In this document: in pieces, positions 41,512 through 52,975 of the stretch
Position numbering within the stretch: position 1 is the first letter of the stretch
Layout of the letters: each line of letters starts with the position of its first letter
Source: Xenoacremonium recifei
Lineage: Eukaryota; Ascomycota; Sordariomycetes; Hypocreales; Nectriaceae
NCBI GenBank assembly: GCA_012184525.1
Contig: WOFQ01000002.1
Location: forward strand, 62,001 to 126,000
DNA: 64,000 nt
Direction of reading: 5' to 3'
The notes under the pieces: model-generated
The model's input: only the letters and a program-made list of their open reading frames with translations
Told to the model about the DNA's origin: nothing
Databases searched by the model: none
Translations under genes and position numbers: made by a program

Positions 41512-44500
41512 CTATCCGAGCCGCAACTCCTCCACCACCGCCCTGATCTGCGCCTTGCCCGCCTGGCCCCAGTCCGTCCCCTTCAGACGCTCTGCCTCAG
41601 CACCAGCAACAGCATCGCCGCCCAGCAAGCCCCAGAGCTCGTCCACGACAGTGCTTCGCACGCGCGGCCAGGGGTGGAAGAGCAGCGCCCCAAGACGCTT
41701 CCGGGCCTCCTGGACACCGGCCTCAGCGCCCGCCATGCCCGCGACGCCGCCGTAGACCCGGATGCAGGCCTCGATCTTGCGCACGTTGCCCGTCTTGTAG
41801 CCGGCCTTCTGCGTCTGCAGGCACAGGCTGCGCAGGTTGACGGTGCTGTTCTGGAAGAGGCCTGCGTGGAACAGGAAGGCGGTGATCTCGAGCGTCGGGA
41901 CGATGACGCGGTCGTCGCCCTGGCGCGTTTTCAGGTTGTGAAGCAGGGCTGCGCAGATCAGATTGAGGTTCTCGCTGGTCTCCTCGCAGAAGCTTAGCAG
42001 GGCTGCGCGGCTGGCGATGACGAGGTCCTCGTTGCCTGTGTCGGCGGACGTCACGAAGCCGGCGAGGAGTTCCGCCACCCAGGCCTCCTTGTCGGCTTCA
42101 GCAACGGCTGCGAACAGGGGCAGAAGGGCGCCTGTTTCATGTAGCCCCAGCAGTGTCTGGAAATATGTCCTTGACGAGAAGGTGATTTCCCTGAACTCCT
42201 TTGCGTAACTGTCGTGATGTTAGTGTCGGTTGCCCCAATCTCAAGCCAAGGAAAACTTACTCCTCCTGTAATGTCAGGGCAACGGCCGCTTGGGCTTCAG
42301 GACGGACCCGGTCAAGCTTCTCTGCTGAGAGGCGGAGCGTGCTCAGGAAAAGCCCCTTTGCGGACTGTTGTAGCCATTCGCCCTGTTGAAACTCGTTCAA
42401 GCTCTTCCACAAAGCCCTGACAGCCCTTAAGGCTTGGACTCGGACGTGCGATCCCACATCACCCCGGGCATTAGTTGTGTAGTCGTTGAGACCATCAGAT
42501 ACCAGACTTAGAAATGCCGTTGGGTTGTCCTGAAGAACGCGGCTTCGTGTCAGGCTCTGAAGAATGGCAGCACGTGTCTCAATTTCCTTGTCCCAATCCC
42601 ATCGTTCAAGAAGCCCCTTACTGGCAACGTCGGGCATCGATATATCAGTACGAACGAGCTCAGCAAGACGCTGGGCACTGGCCAATGCGTAGAAGTATCC
42701 ATTGCCGTGGCCCCCAGTTCGGCTGCTTGGTTTATGCTGAACCATCTGAGCCCACTCCTCTAGGGTCTTTTGACGGGTTTCTGGCTTTGAGAAAATCAGA
42801 AGTGTCAAAGCAGCTGCTGAAGCGGCCTCGATAGTCTCCTGTTCATTCCTGTTTAGCCACGTAGGCACGATATCTTGTAGTGCAGCAATGAACCCAGTGA
42901 TTTCCTTGTTGTCAACATCTGCGGAATCAAGAGAAGCCACCAGGTCCAAATATCCAATGGTGTCCTCAGGGGACAAAACATCTTGGCCGGCTCGCAGTGA
43001 AGTAAATCCCAAAGTCAAGGACTGGAGCACTGGGAACGCGGAGACAGCCAGTCGGCTGGCTGCTTCTGCAATCAGTTCGGGACGTCGATAGGTTGCTTCA
43101 TTCAAGCCTTTGAGGATCTCAGTGATAGAAGCCAAAACATGATGCAGAACTGCAACGTCAACCTTCTCCATTTCGTCGAGCAGAGCTGGAAGTTTATCCA
43201 AAGCTGCAGCGAAACAAAGCAACAAGCCATGTCGTTCTTCAACCTGGCGTTTCTGGAGTGACTTCAACCGACTGTTGACAAGTTTAATCGAGCTCTTGAA
43301 ACGAGCAAGGGGATCTGACGATGCTTTATCGGACAATTCCTCGGTCAAAGTGCCATATGCAAAAGCACAGACTCGTCTAGAAGGAGCATCTAAATCTCCA
43401 ATTCCTCGCCATCCAAGTATCGTGTCCATGATTGCCTCACCATACTGGCTTGAGAGTCTAGTCGCTCCCAGTGCGACCTCATCGATGGCCCTTGAACGTC
43501 GAGCCACGGCATGATAGTCAACCGTCTGAACAACCCAGATGCCTTGCTCAACAGTGTCGGGGTGTCGGCCTATAAGCTCTTGCAACGCTGCAGAAGCACC
43601 GCGTCTGATGTTTCCAGAAGGATCCAACGAAGCGGTCACGACGAGCTCTGTTGCCAACACCTGCAAGATAGAACTCGTTGCAGGATGGGCTTTGGCAGCA
43701 AACACGGACTCGGTAGGGACGGCGAGAAGTTCTTGGGTAGTGTAGCGACGGGTAAGCGCCCATATACCGAAGCAAGCTGCATCGCGCACATTCGACCCAA
43801 TGCTGCCTCCAGACATGTTTCGTTGTTCAAAAGACAGCCCAAGCAGGAGAGCATGAACGATATCCGAGAGTTGTTCGGCCGGGGGAGATCGTCGGTAAAG
43901 GAGATGCGACAGAGTCAACATCAGACCATGCCACTCGAGATTATTTACCGCAGACAAATCGCGAACAGGTTTTGATTCGGACGATTTCTGCCATAGAACA
44001 TTGCGGTTGAGAGATTCTAGCACAGCTTCCACAACCTGAGAGGCCATGTCCGCATCCAGCTTTAGGGTAATGATACTCAGTGCTTTGCTTGCGGCAAAAC
44101 GCACTGGCGTGTCATTATCAGCGATACTCTCTAGGAGGTACCCGATGGCACTCTCAGTGAGTTCGGTACTCATCAAGTCCTGTGGGGTTTGTCGGAGCAA
44201 AAGGACGATGACAGTCCGGATGACCTTGAGAATCATCTTCCGCGTCAAGGCAAACGAGACGATGCTTTTGGAGAAATCGTTGTCGTTTGTCGCGATAGCA
44301 TGGACAGCGTAAAAGATCGATGGGAGATATTGGTTCATGTCGGAGGTGTCTGATGAGGACCGCAGTACACCCGCGAGGAATGAGAGCACTCCTATGTAGA
44401 AATAGGGAGTCGCCTGAGGTCTATCCTTCTGCGGCCGAAGAGCAGCGAGAGACCAGTGGACAAGACGATCGAGTACACCAAGTTCTTGCATGTCCCTTCT

Positions 44501-45297
44501 CGTGGCCATTCGCACGAGGAGTGCCTTGGCGGCATCCCTCTCCTTGCCAGGTGTTTCGAGGTATTTGATGGCTACAGGAATAAGTCTGACTGTTATGGCA
44601 GGGAGATTCTCCGGCCAGTCGAAGCCATGGATGTCTGGAGTCGTGATATCCTGCAGGTCTACCGAGGATATCGTCGAAAGATCGAAAGGCGCAAGAAGAA
44701 GGTGAGAAAGCCATAGGAGCACGACGTATCGCTCTTCCCAGGACCATTTGCCCACGGTCTTCTCATCCTGCGACGCCTGCTCGGATTCTTCGATGGCCTG
44801 GAGCAGCAGCTCGAGATACTTGGTCTCGACATTGAGGAAGCGCACAATGACTTTCTCGCCGCGAATCTTGCAGAAGGTGTACAGGATTTTGCAGATAGCA
44901 TACTCAACCGAGACGAGGAGCTCTGAGCGGGATGAGAGAGCCTTCCCTCGATGTCGCGTCTGAAGATGCTTTAGAAACGCCTCCGCCAAAAGCGGGATCC
45001 ACGTCGGGAGGTAAGGATCCAACAGCTGAGGCAGTTCTTGGAATTGGTCTAGGATCTAGGCCATTATTAGCATCTAATCCGGAAAAACTCAGGAGGAAGA
45101 GGTGGCCGGTAAATCAGCTGCCTTACTTGGGATGTCAATCTGAACGTTTCTTTAGAACGGACGCGTGAGCGGACTCGCAATCCGCCATGCCCGTCTGGTT
45201 TCCATAGGAAACTGTGCAGAGAGCGGTCAAAGTCTTTGAGGAGATCTGCCGAGATCTTTTGCAGCTTGACATCCAAGTCAGCTTCAGCGGCATCCAT
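41512..45297 (-). CDS. Tubulin-folding cofactor D (TBCD/Cin1/Alp1)
   Basis: Exons 45297-45127, 45055-42261 and 42208-41512 give 1220 residues, the usual size for cofactor D. The protein is an all-helical HEAT/ARM-like solenoid. Diagnostic stretches are ILDQFQELPQLLDPYLPTWI, the helical KVIVRFLNVETKYLELLLQA, ERYVVLLWLSHLLLAPFDLS, NVRDAACFGIWALTRRY, RRGASAALQELIGRHPD and DYHAVARRSRAIDEVAL. The C-terminal cofactor D domain has the DELWGLL region. Cofactor D captures beta-tubulin in the tubulin heterodimer assembly pathway, together with cofactors E and C and Arl2. The start ATG at 45297 (MDAAEADLDVKLQ) was chosen because the upstream codons open with a non-ATG. Confidence 0.9.
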
Positions 45298-46366
45298 TCT
45301 CGAGTGCAATGATTTGAAGAATTCGACACAAGGAAGCCCATGGACTGAAATCAGGGAGCTCTGTTACGACCACAGGACCAAAATATATAGTGCAGGGGAG
45401 CTAGGCAGCCGGAAAACATCGCTCACCACCAAAAAGCAACCCCAAAAAAGATCAAAAAAATTGGTAGCTTCTCTTTGATTGAGCGTGTCATCCTTAGTGC
45501 AGGGGCCATGCTACTGGAGAGGGGTTAGTCTCGACCTTTACAGGTGGGTTGCAGGCGGTGCTTACATCTTCTCTGTCTGAAAACACTGTTAGCGACTTGT
45601 CTCGAACACACACGGATAAGGCGTGGGGCGACATACATCGTTACAATAAAGCCAAATGCCCGAAGGCGAAAATTTGTCAACTTTTAGAAACCATAAAGCT
45701 ATGGTCCATGTGGGTCAATTATGGGGACGTTGGGACCCCCCAAATCCTCACCACCTCGCCGCGACGTGTATATTCGTTAGGATGCCATTCAATTCTAAAG
45801 GCAAACCTGACAGCCATTGTTTCGCACTAGAGTAATGCTAATACGCTGCAGCTTTTGTACCTTGGTCAAGCATATCTGAATAATCATAGGCAAGTGTCGG
45901 CCCTCGAGATTGGGTCCGACCAGTGTAATTCAGTGCCTACAGAGGCGTGACTGAGCGCCCAGGCAACGACCACATATGTGTAGCCTTTTTCACAGTCGTT
46001 GCCTTCGGCATGCATCTTCCGGTCAGTACGACATCATTACTATTACTCATGCAGAGAGTCACTGTAGCGCACAGAGAATCAGCGCCATGAATCAATGATT
46101 GCTGTGATGCTGTGCACCAACACCAAGAACATGCGTTGCGTTGCGACGAAGCATCAGTTGATCACCAGCGAACAAAAGTTTTTGAAGTAGGAAATCATGA
46201 TAATAGTGTCTTCTATCCTAGGTTTAGGCAGATATATACTTGAGAATGGTATCATAATGCATGAATGAAGGAAAAGTCCTGTTGCTGCCTTTCGATGTCC
46301 TCCCCTGCCAAGAATGAAAAAGCAATTAAATCAGACAAGGAAGAAATCTCCAATCTTTTCAGCTCC
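45298..46366. other. Intergenic region, no gene seen
   Basis: About 1.1 kb lies between the cofactor D start and the 3' end of the GH76 gene. A 93-codon frame (45549-45830) shows no features. Confidence 0.5.
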
Positions 46367-47560
46367 TCAGGCAACAGCAATCGCCGCAACAATCGCATCC
46401 AGAGCGCTACTTTGGGTGGGACCTGTTGCAAGCACAAAGGGACCATCCCAGGCCGGGCCAAGTTGGTTCTGATCGTTCCGGTCGTTCGCCCAGATGACAT
46501 CAGCATTCTTAATGATGAAGTCTTGGAACTCTTGTTGCGGAGCAATCTCATAAAGGTAGCGGAGGTTTCGCATGAAGATGCCTTTGAACTGCTGTCCATC
46601 TTTGCCACAGTTGCCGCTCTTGAGCTCGCATTGATCAGTTTCCACGAGCACACCGTCAGAGTTCTCGAGGTTTTGAATCGCAGCCGTAGCGATAGTGATG
46701 GCCTCTTCGACAAGAGAACCATCTCCGGTCGCAAGCGCAAGTTCTGTGAGACCGCCGAGAATGACTCCTTGGTTGTAGCTCCAAGTCTGCGCGCCGTTGT
46801 TCTTGCAGTCATCGTCGAGCCCATCGTTGATGAGATTGTCCGAGTTGATCATGCCGCTGTTCTTGAACCAATCCCACTGGCTTTTAGCAATCTCAAGGTA
46901 TGTCCCATTGTCGGGTATTCTCCTTGCGAGAGATGCTGCAACAGATAAGTAGAGCTCGTTGGCAATGGCGTTGACGTATTCACGGTCCTTGTTCCAGTAG
47001 ATGCCTCCACCACAAGGGGTCCCGGCCCCGGTTTGCATGTCGTTGAAGATGTCGACGGCAGTCTCGAGGAAATCTTCGTCTCCGGCAGCATCATGGCATC
47101 GGATCCACGCAAGTGCCCACCAGCCCTCGTCGTCATAATAGTCATTAATGAAGCCGGCATATCCCCGTTTGCCCACAAAATCACGCTTCATCATGCAATC
47201 TCCATCGGAGTTGAGGCAGTATCGAGATGTAACAACGCCATTACTTCTGGTCTTAATGGTCTTGACGCTGGTCAACTGGGCTTGGTTGAACGTATTTCTC
47301 ATGATGCCTCCAATATTGAGCGAGTTGGCCTCATCAAGGCGAAGCGTGGTGAAGTCGGCCAAAGTAGTCAGGGCGTTGGCACTATTCCACCAGGCGGTGT
47401 CCCAGATTCCGGTAGCAACATCGTACCAGTCTGCATTAAGGACGCTTATTGCTGTGACAGCGTTGTCTGTATAAGTCTGCGCATCTGCTGCGCCAACTGG
47501 AGAGGTCCAGTAGATGATGAGTCGGGCAATGGCCGCTTTCCAAGAGCGTTCCGGTAACAT
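46367..47560 (-). CDS. Glycoside hydrolase family 76 alpha-1,6-mannanase (secreted)
   Basis: A single exon encodes 397 residues from the ATG at 47560. That start was chosen over the upstream in-frame codon because it gives a signal-peptide-like N-terminus, MLPERSWKAAIARLIIYW followed by a VGA-ADA-type cleavage region. The GH76 hallmark is the paired aspartates in YYDDEGWWALAWIRCHD. Further family features are WWNSANALTTLADF, CGGGIYWNKDREYVNAIANE, TWSYNQGVILGGLTELAL and a C-terminal QFKGIFMRNLRYLYE. Members cut alpha-1,6-mannan; the fungal Dfg5/Dcw1 branch crosslinks GPI proteins to the wall. This copy has no C-terminal GPI-type hydrophobic tail beyond the short AIVAAIAVA end, so it may be a soluble secreted enzyme. 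Confidence 0.88.
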   Translation of the reverse strand: MLPERSWKAAIARLIIYWTSPVGAADAQTYTDNAVTAISVLNADWYDVATGIWDTAWWNSANALTTLADFTTLRLDEANSLNIGGIMRNTFNQAQLTSVKTIKTRSNGVVTSRYCLNSDGDCMMKRDFVGKRGYAGFINDYYDDEGWWALAWIRCHDAAGDEDFLETAVDIFNDMQTGAGTPCGGGIYWNKDREYVNAIANELYLSVAASLARRIPDNGTYLEIAKSQWDWFKNSGMINSDNLINDGLDDDCKNNGAQTWSYNQGVILGGLTELALATGDGSLVEEAITIATAAIQNLENSDGVLVETDQCELKSGNCGKDGQQFKGIFMRNLRYLYEIAPQQEFQDFIIKNADVIWANDRNDQNQLGPAWDGPFVLATGPTQSSALDAIVAAIAVA

Positions 47561-47700
47561 GTTGCTGTAAATGGAGAAGTCTGAGAGAGTTGTCCCCATT
47601 AGAATGCTCAAGAAGTAATAGATTTTTATGTAAGACCCGTTGACGACTGATTCAGAGTCATCGAGGGACACCTGACGATGTAGAGGGTGCAGGCGTGAGA

Positions 47701-47707
47701 TTATATA
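47701..47707 (-). promoter_or_regulatory. TATA box of the GH76 gene
   Basis: On the minus strand this reads TATATAA, about 141 bp upstream of the ATG at 47560. Confidence 0.5.
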
Positions 47708-49939
47708 CACAAACATTCATGGCAGGGCAGGCGGGAGCCCCTTGGCCTTCCACGCGAACGAATCTAAGCTTGTTCATGCTCGTACGGCGCCATGGAAATG
47801 CTGGGCACCAGGTTGTCCGCCTCCAAGAGAGCTACTTCTGCCATGTTATCGCATGAGACTCGCCGCAACGGGCACCCAGGGGACGAGGGAGGTGGCCATG
47901 AGGCAAGGTGATTGGTGGTCGACAAGTCTCGAGGTGACATTGGGAGCGCCGACACCGCAGCGGCGTCGGCCAGATGCGCCTTGCTGAAGGAACAGGCTGG
48001 GCGGATCATTGCGAGAGGGCGTTTGTGGCGTTTCAGAGTGAGATTGGGTTGTCATGCTGCGGAAGGCGGATGGATCTCGTTGACGGATTCAGGGATGCAT
48101 CCTGGCGGATTGGATGGTTGGGTGAAACGGCCCAGCCCGGAGCGTTACCTGGAGATTTCCATTTTCGTCTGGTCCCGGTCCCGGTGCGCTGGGTTACAGC
48201 GGGTGACAATGCCCTACCAGGCGCCTCACTTACACGCCTACAGCGGCCAGGTGCACTCTGCGCGCCCGCCTTCCCTCTGTGCTGCTGCTGCCGTACGCGC
48301 CTTCCTCGTCTCCAGTGACTGGCCTGCCACGTGCTGCCTGGCTTACCTCCCGTCAGGTACTCTATCCAAACCCAAGTTTTCTCTTGCTTCAGATAAAACA
48401 CTCAACCGAAACGTCCCATCTCTCATCATCGATTCTAACACGTCAATAACTCTCTCAGCTGGGAGCCTTATCGGCGGTGAGTTGAGCTGGCCTCTGAGGT
48501 GTCACGAACTAGCATGCAGACCGATATTCGTCGTCATGCAACGCCATGGCAGCGGCAGGGCTTCGGACCAAGAAACAGCCCTCCTGCTGTGCCCTCTTCG
48601 GCATCCCAACCTGTTTCTAAATGCAGGGATCAGTCGTTTACGCAAAAAACAAGCGCTGCCAGCTTTCAGGAGCGTTTTGAAACACGCCCTAGGGATGGGG
48701 TTATCCCCAGTTGAGATCCTGCGACACGGCCCCTTAGTGCCAACGCAGAGTCTTAATTGCTCTACTAAGTTGACCTTTGTGTAAGCGCGCACTTCTTGGC
48801 TTTCGCCCGTCTAGAGCATAGCTCATACTATCAGCAGCCTCTTGACGCCAGCAAGCGTATGAGCTGAGAACACGAGGTTGGCCCATCGGTTCACAAAACG
48901 ACCCTTGTGTTGCTTCGGAAGAAACACCCAGTCTGCCATCTAAGCGCCTGGCCCACGATCTGAGACCTCGCATGTACATGGCCGCTGAGCTTCCCATGCG
49001 CAACCGAATATAGAAGAGGAACCTTTGCCCAAAGGGACTTCAAAAATGCGGTCAATGATGTTAACGGTCTCGTACATCGATCCTATGCACGTATAACGAG
49101 TTTCGGGAACCCGCGATGATCATCGGCAACACATGTATCTCCTACCTACCAAATCTCTCCGAACCTGAAAAGGAGTCTCGTATAGATTCCTACTTCGACA
49201 ATTGTTCCAACATGGAGCCAAGGATGAGCTCGTCTGTGTTGGATAGCACATGTCATCTGGACCTAACAAACTGCCATCATCGGCAAAAACGATTAATCCT
49301 TCAGGATCACGAACACCTGCTACACAGTTTCACGACATCTTTTTGTATAACTGAGTCGTCGTTAGACCTGTCTTTCAAGTTGCATCGTCTCTGAGAGGCA
49401 TTTTCATCAAGAAGAGTAGCCACCTTCTCACCACTCGGCATTTTCTACACGCTGCTCTTACACGCCGCATTGTATCCTATGAAGGCAAACAAATGCACTT
49501 TGCTGTCATAAGCACCTCTTATCCTTCTTCGACTCTCACGCAAGTTTGTGGGTTACTTAAACAAGGCTTGAAACGCACAAGGTTGTTTCTTGTGATCAAG
49601 AACGAGAAGCTGAAGTGGCCAGATAGCCTTGCACGTCATACTCTAACACAAGGTACACAACAAAGCAACAAGATCGCCACGTGTGGGCAGTTTGTGACGC
49701 CGGATTTGTCAACTTCTTCAATACAAGTGAGGGAGCCTCCACTAAGTACGCTCCTATCTTGGATTTGGTCATCTAAGCTAAGAAAAAGGACAACATATGA
49801 GAACCATCAACGTTTTGTGAGGAGTGTTACGCAAAAGGGGTATATCGACCAGACTCCCGACGCCCAAAATTCCACCCATTAGCCACTGCCCCCCCTCTTT
49901 GAAAGAGCTTGTACTCTGTTCTTGCTTCCCCGTTCAAGT
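47708..49939. other. Intergenic region, no convincing gene
   Basis: This 2.2 kb gap contains a 290-codon plus-strand frame (47912-48784) whose product looks unlike a protein family. A perfect 12-bp palindrome CGATGATCATCG lies at 49114-49125. No other structure stands out. Confidence 0.45.
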
Positions 49940-52900
49940 TTATTTGATCCAGTTGAAAGCCGGTGGAATGTTTGGCGGCGGTAGGGTCGGCGGTTGTGTT
50001 TCGTGGCTTCCGGTTGAGCCAGCAATGCTGGGCGGTCGCCCATTTCGGCCCGACTTTCGCGACGAGAACCTAGTCAACATCGACATGGATCGGTTCTTCT
50101 CGTTGCTCAGGATGCTAGCCTGGTCAGAGAGGCTTGAAGTTATGTCCTGCACAGAGTTCTGGTCAATGAAGGCCCGAGGGAAGATGCCCCATTTCCCCTT
50201 GGAATTCGTGCCTGCCCAGCACCAATATTCTTGATATGGCCCTACAACATGGTCAGACACTTCCTAAAGCAACTCGAGTAGTCAGACAACTTACAACTGA
50301 TGTTGGTGATGACTTCGTCCTTGTCAAACTTCAACCAGTCTCCCTTGAACTTGTCTTTATCCTTAGGGTTGAACTTCCACCTAGTTGTTGCCCGGATCTG
50401 GCTTGTTCCAGACATCTTGATTTCGTTAGACGGAGGCTGATCAAGTCTGATGATATCCGTGGGAATCGATGCATATGTGCCATCATGCCAAGCAAGTGCC
50501 CATTCGCCGACATACTTCTCGGGCCAGGTAATTCCTGTAACCCTAGCACCTTGAGCGAGCTCCAACGCGGGTGTGCGGTCAGCCAGCAGGCGTTGATTGT
50601 ACATTCTCCTGGCCGCTTCCTTCGTGACTCCGGTTGGCAGAAAAGCCATTTCGTCAGCCTTGGCGACCACCGGATGCTCTTCGGGAGGGTTCTTGAAATG
50701 GATGTCATAGTTGTTGTGCAAGTGAGGAGGTACTTCAGGCCCATCGACCACTGTGATGCCAGGGACCGCGGGAAGTGGTCGAGGATGACGTGCCAGATGT
50801 TGGAAGAGTGCCAACTGGCTCGTAAATACGGTGGCATCACTACCGTGCAACGTTCGGCCTTGTTGAACGCAGAAGACGCAACTGTACAGGACGTCATCAA
50901 CTCGTCTTGTGGCAACATGGCACTTTTGAAGAAATCGGATTCGGAAACCAATGCCGTTCTTGACGAAATTTGCTCGATCTACCAATTCGTTAGTCCATGA
51001 AACAACAGGAACACTTTTCGCTCGACTGGTCATCTTACCCTCATTCTTGATATCGTATTCGACCTCCTTGAAATCTAGCTCATAGAAGCAGTGCAAACAT
51101 CTCGCAACATTCACTGCAGTAGTGAAGCCCTGGGGAAAATTAGCGGATATGCTACATATTATGACGTTGAACGCAACGCACCGGTCTCTTAGTCTTGCGG
51201 ATACCAATACCCCCTCTGATGATCTCCTGGGCGCCCTCACAGAAGCCTTTGTGGAAGTAGAAAGAGCTGTTGACGCTGATGGTGTTGTCAACCGTCGACA
51301 AATGGAGATTGGTAGTTTGACGCTCTGTCTCTACTGGGATAGGACCATAGTCGACCTGAGGCACGGGAACATTCTGCTTCTGGGACTCAACATGTGCCTG
51401 CACCGGTGGGATTGGTGATGTTGGGCTGAGCTCTGAGTTACCCAATGTTGGGCTGGTTGGTGCAGCTGAGACTTCGGAAGAGCGGTTCTCAGAACCGGCA
51501 CTGTCTCGATGAGGTCGCCGAGTATCGAAGACAGAGCTTGGGTCTGACTCCAGAGATTCTGGTCTGGAAAGATGCTGCGTGGCTTGCGTCTGATTCGTGG
51601 TCTGGGAGTACCTCGGGGCACTTTGAGAATACTTGCTGCTTCCGGTCCTGTTCAGAACAAAGTCCTCGGGAATGGAAGTGGACATGAACGAGTTGCTGTT
51701 GGGGGTTCTGGAGCGAGGCGATTGGCCAGGAAAGACGTTGTAGCCTCTCTCATAGGAGCCTTGCTCGATGCCCGTCGGGCTCAGGCCTCCCTCGTCAGAC
51801 TGATGCGAAGACCGATCTCTGCTCATTCTCATGGGACGAGGTTCGAAGCCAGTCGGACTCAAGTTGCCCTCGTCAGACTGGCGCGAAGATCGATTGACAC
51901 CCCTAGGCCTCATGGCACGAGAATCTATACCAATCGGCGAAAAGCTTCCCTCGTCGGATTGTTGGGACATGCGGTCAACTCTTGGCCGCATAGAGCGGGT
52001 TTGACTCGGAGGTCGACTGGTCCTCTCCCTTTCTCTCTCTCTTTCAGGGCTCACGGGTGATACGGCTTCTCTAGGCGGCCTTGTCGGGGGCAGGTCTGGG
52101 GACACTACGGGCGCCCGTCTCTGGAAGGAGAAGTCATCACGCATCCGCCGCTCAGAAGCCACTGGTGGTGTTTTCACATCCCACGGATTTGTAGAAGGGG
52201 GCCTCGGGGGCAGTTCAGCTGGTGGCGGTCCCGGTAGCGGCGGCAGGTTGAGTCCCTCATCAGGGCCTGCTTTTGACTGCATCAACCTCTTCAGCTGCGC
52301 GGTCGCCTCCTCGACTGTCGCTGCAGATTGGCGACCGGATCGTGTCTCGGGCCTCGACTCTGTGACAGGGGACTGAACCGTCACGCCGGCGCCGACTGGT
52401 AGCGGGGGAAGGGGGATCGGCGGCGGGGACGAAGGCCGTGACATTCGCATCATGACGATGGAGCGGGCATCGTTGTCAACAGGAACCTCGAGCTTCATCC
52501 TCATAAGGATATCATAGATACGGGGCGCCGCTTTGCGTGACAAGGCCTGGAGCTCGGCGAATTTCTCGGCCTCGAAGTCCTCGGGCTCGATATAGTCGTC
52601 AAATTCCCACAGCATGTCGGTCAGCTCTGTACGAAAGTTGGCGATATCGTCTGTCCTAACGAGTCAGTCGGAGGTCGCTAAGGCGCAATTGAGGCGCACC
52701 GGAGTGGGCACGGGTGTCTGCAGGGAGGCACAGGTAGAGGAACCGGGAAAGGTCTCACCATTCTCTTTGAGGGCGTCGACAAAGTTGGAGCCGTATTCGT
52801 CGAGGTGTTTCCTGCAGAGCGGCTCAATCTTCTTGAGCGCGCGTTCGCCTTCCTTGACGAGGTTCTGGGCGGCCTTGAGCATAGGCTGGGTGTCACCAGC

Positions 52901-52975
52901 ATTCTCAACAGCGAGCTTGCCCTTCTCGACGAGTTCCCGAAAGGGCGTCACCACGAGGTCCGCAATGTCGTCCAT
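49940..52975 (-). CDS. Large disordered protein with a C-terminal SH3 domain
   Basis: Five exons, 52975-52759, 52650-51182, 51129-51039, 50978-50295 and 50241-49940, give 920 residues with all phases consistent. The N-terminal 110 residues are helical (VVTPFRELVEKGKLAVENAG, MLKAAQNLVKEGERALKKIE). A long Pro-, Ser- and Arg-rich region has PPIPLPPLP stretches and three tandem QSDEG repeats. A folded middle part contains CLHCFYELDFKEVEYD and a conserved GFRIRFLQKCHVATRRVDDV with YSCVFC. The C-terminus carries an SH3 fold (DWLKFDKDEVITNIS, then WPYQEYWCWAGTNSKGKWGI and FPRAFI), which crosses the last intron. SH3 domains bind proline-rich ligands. I recognise a filamentous-fungal architecture but no named gene. 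A scaffold role at the cortex or membrane is a guess. Confidence 0.82.

Noticed and set aside
47912..48784. 290-codon plus-strand frame in the gap after the GH76 gene
   Set aside because: It is long, but composition is irregular and Cys/Arg/Ser-rich, with no motif, signal peptide or promoter; a frame of this length can arise in GC-rich DNA.
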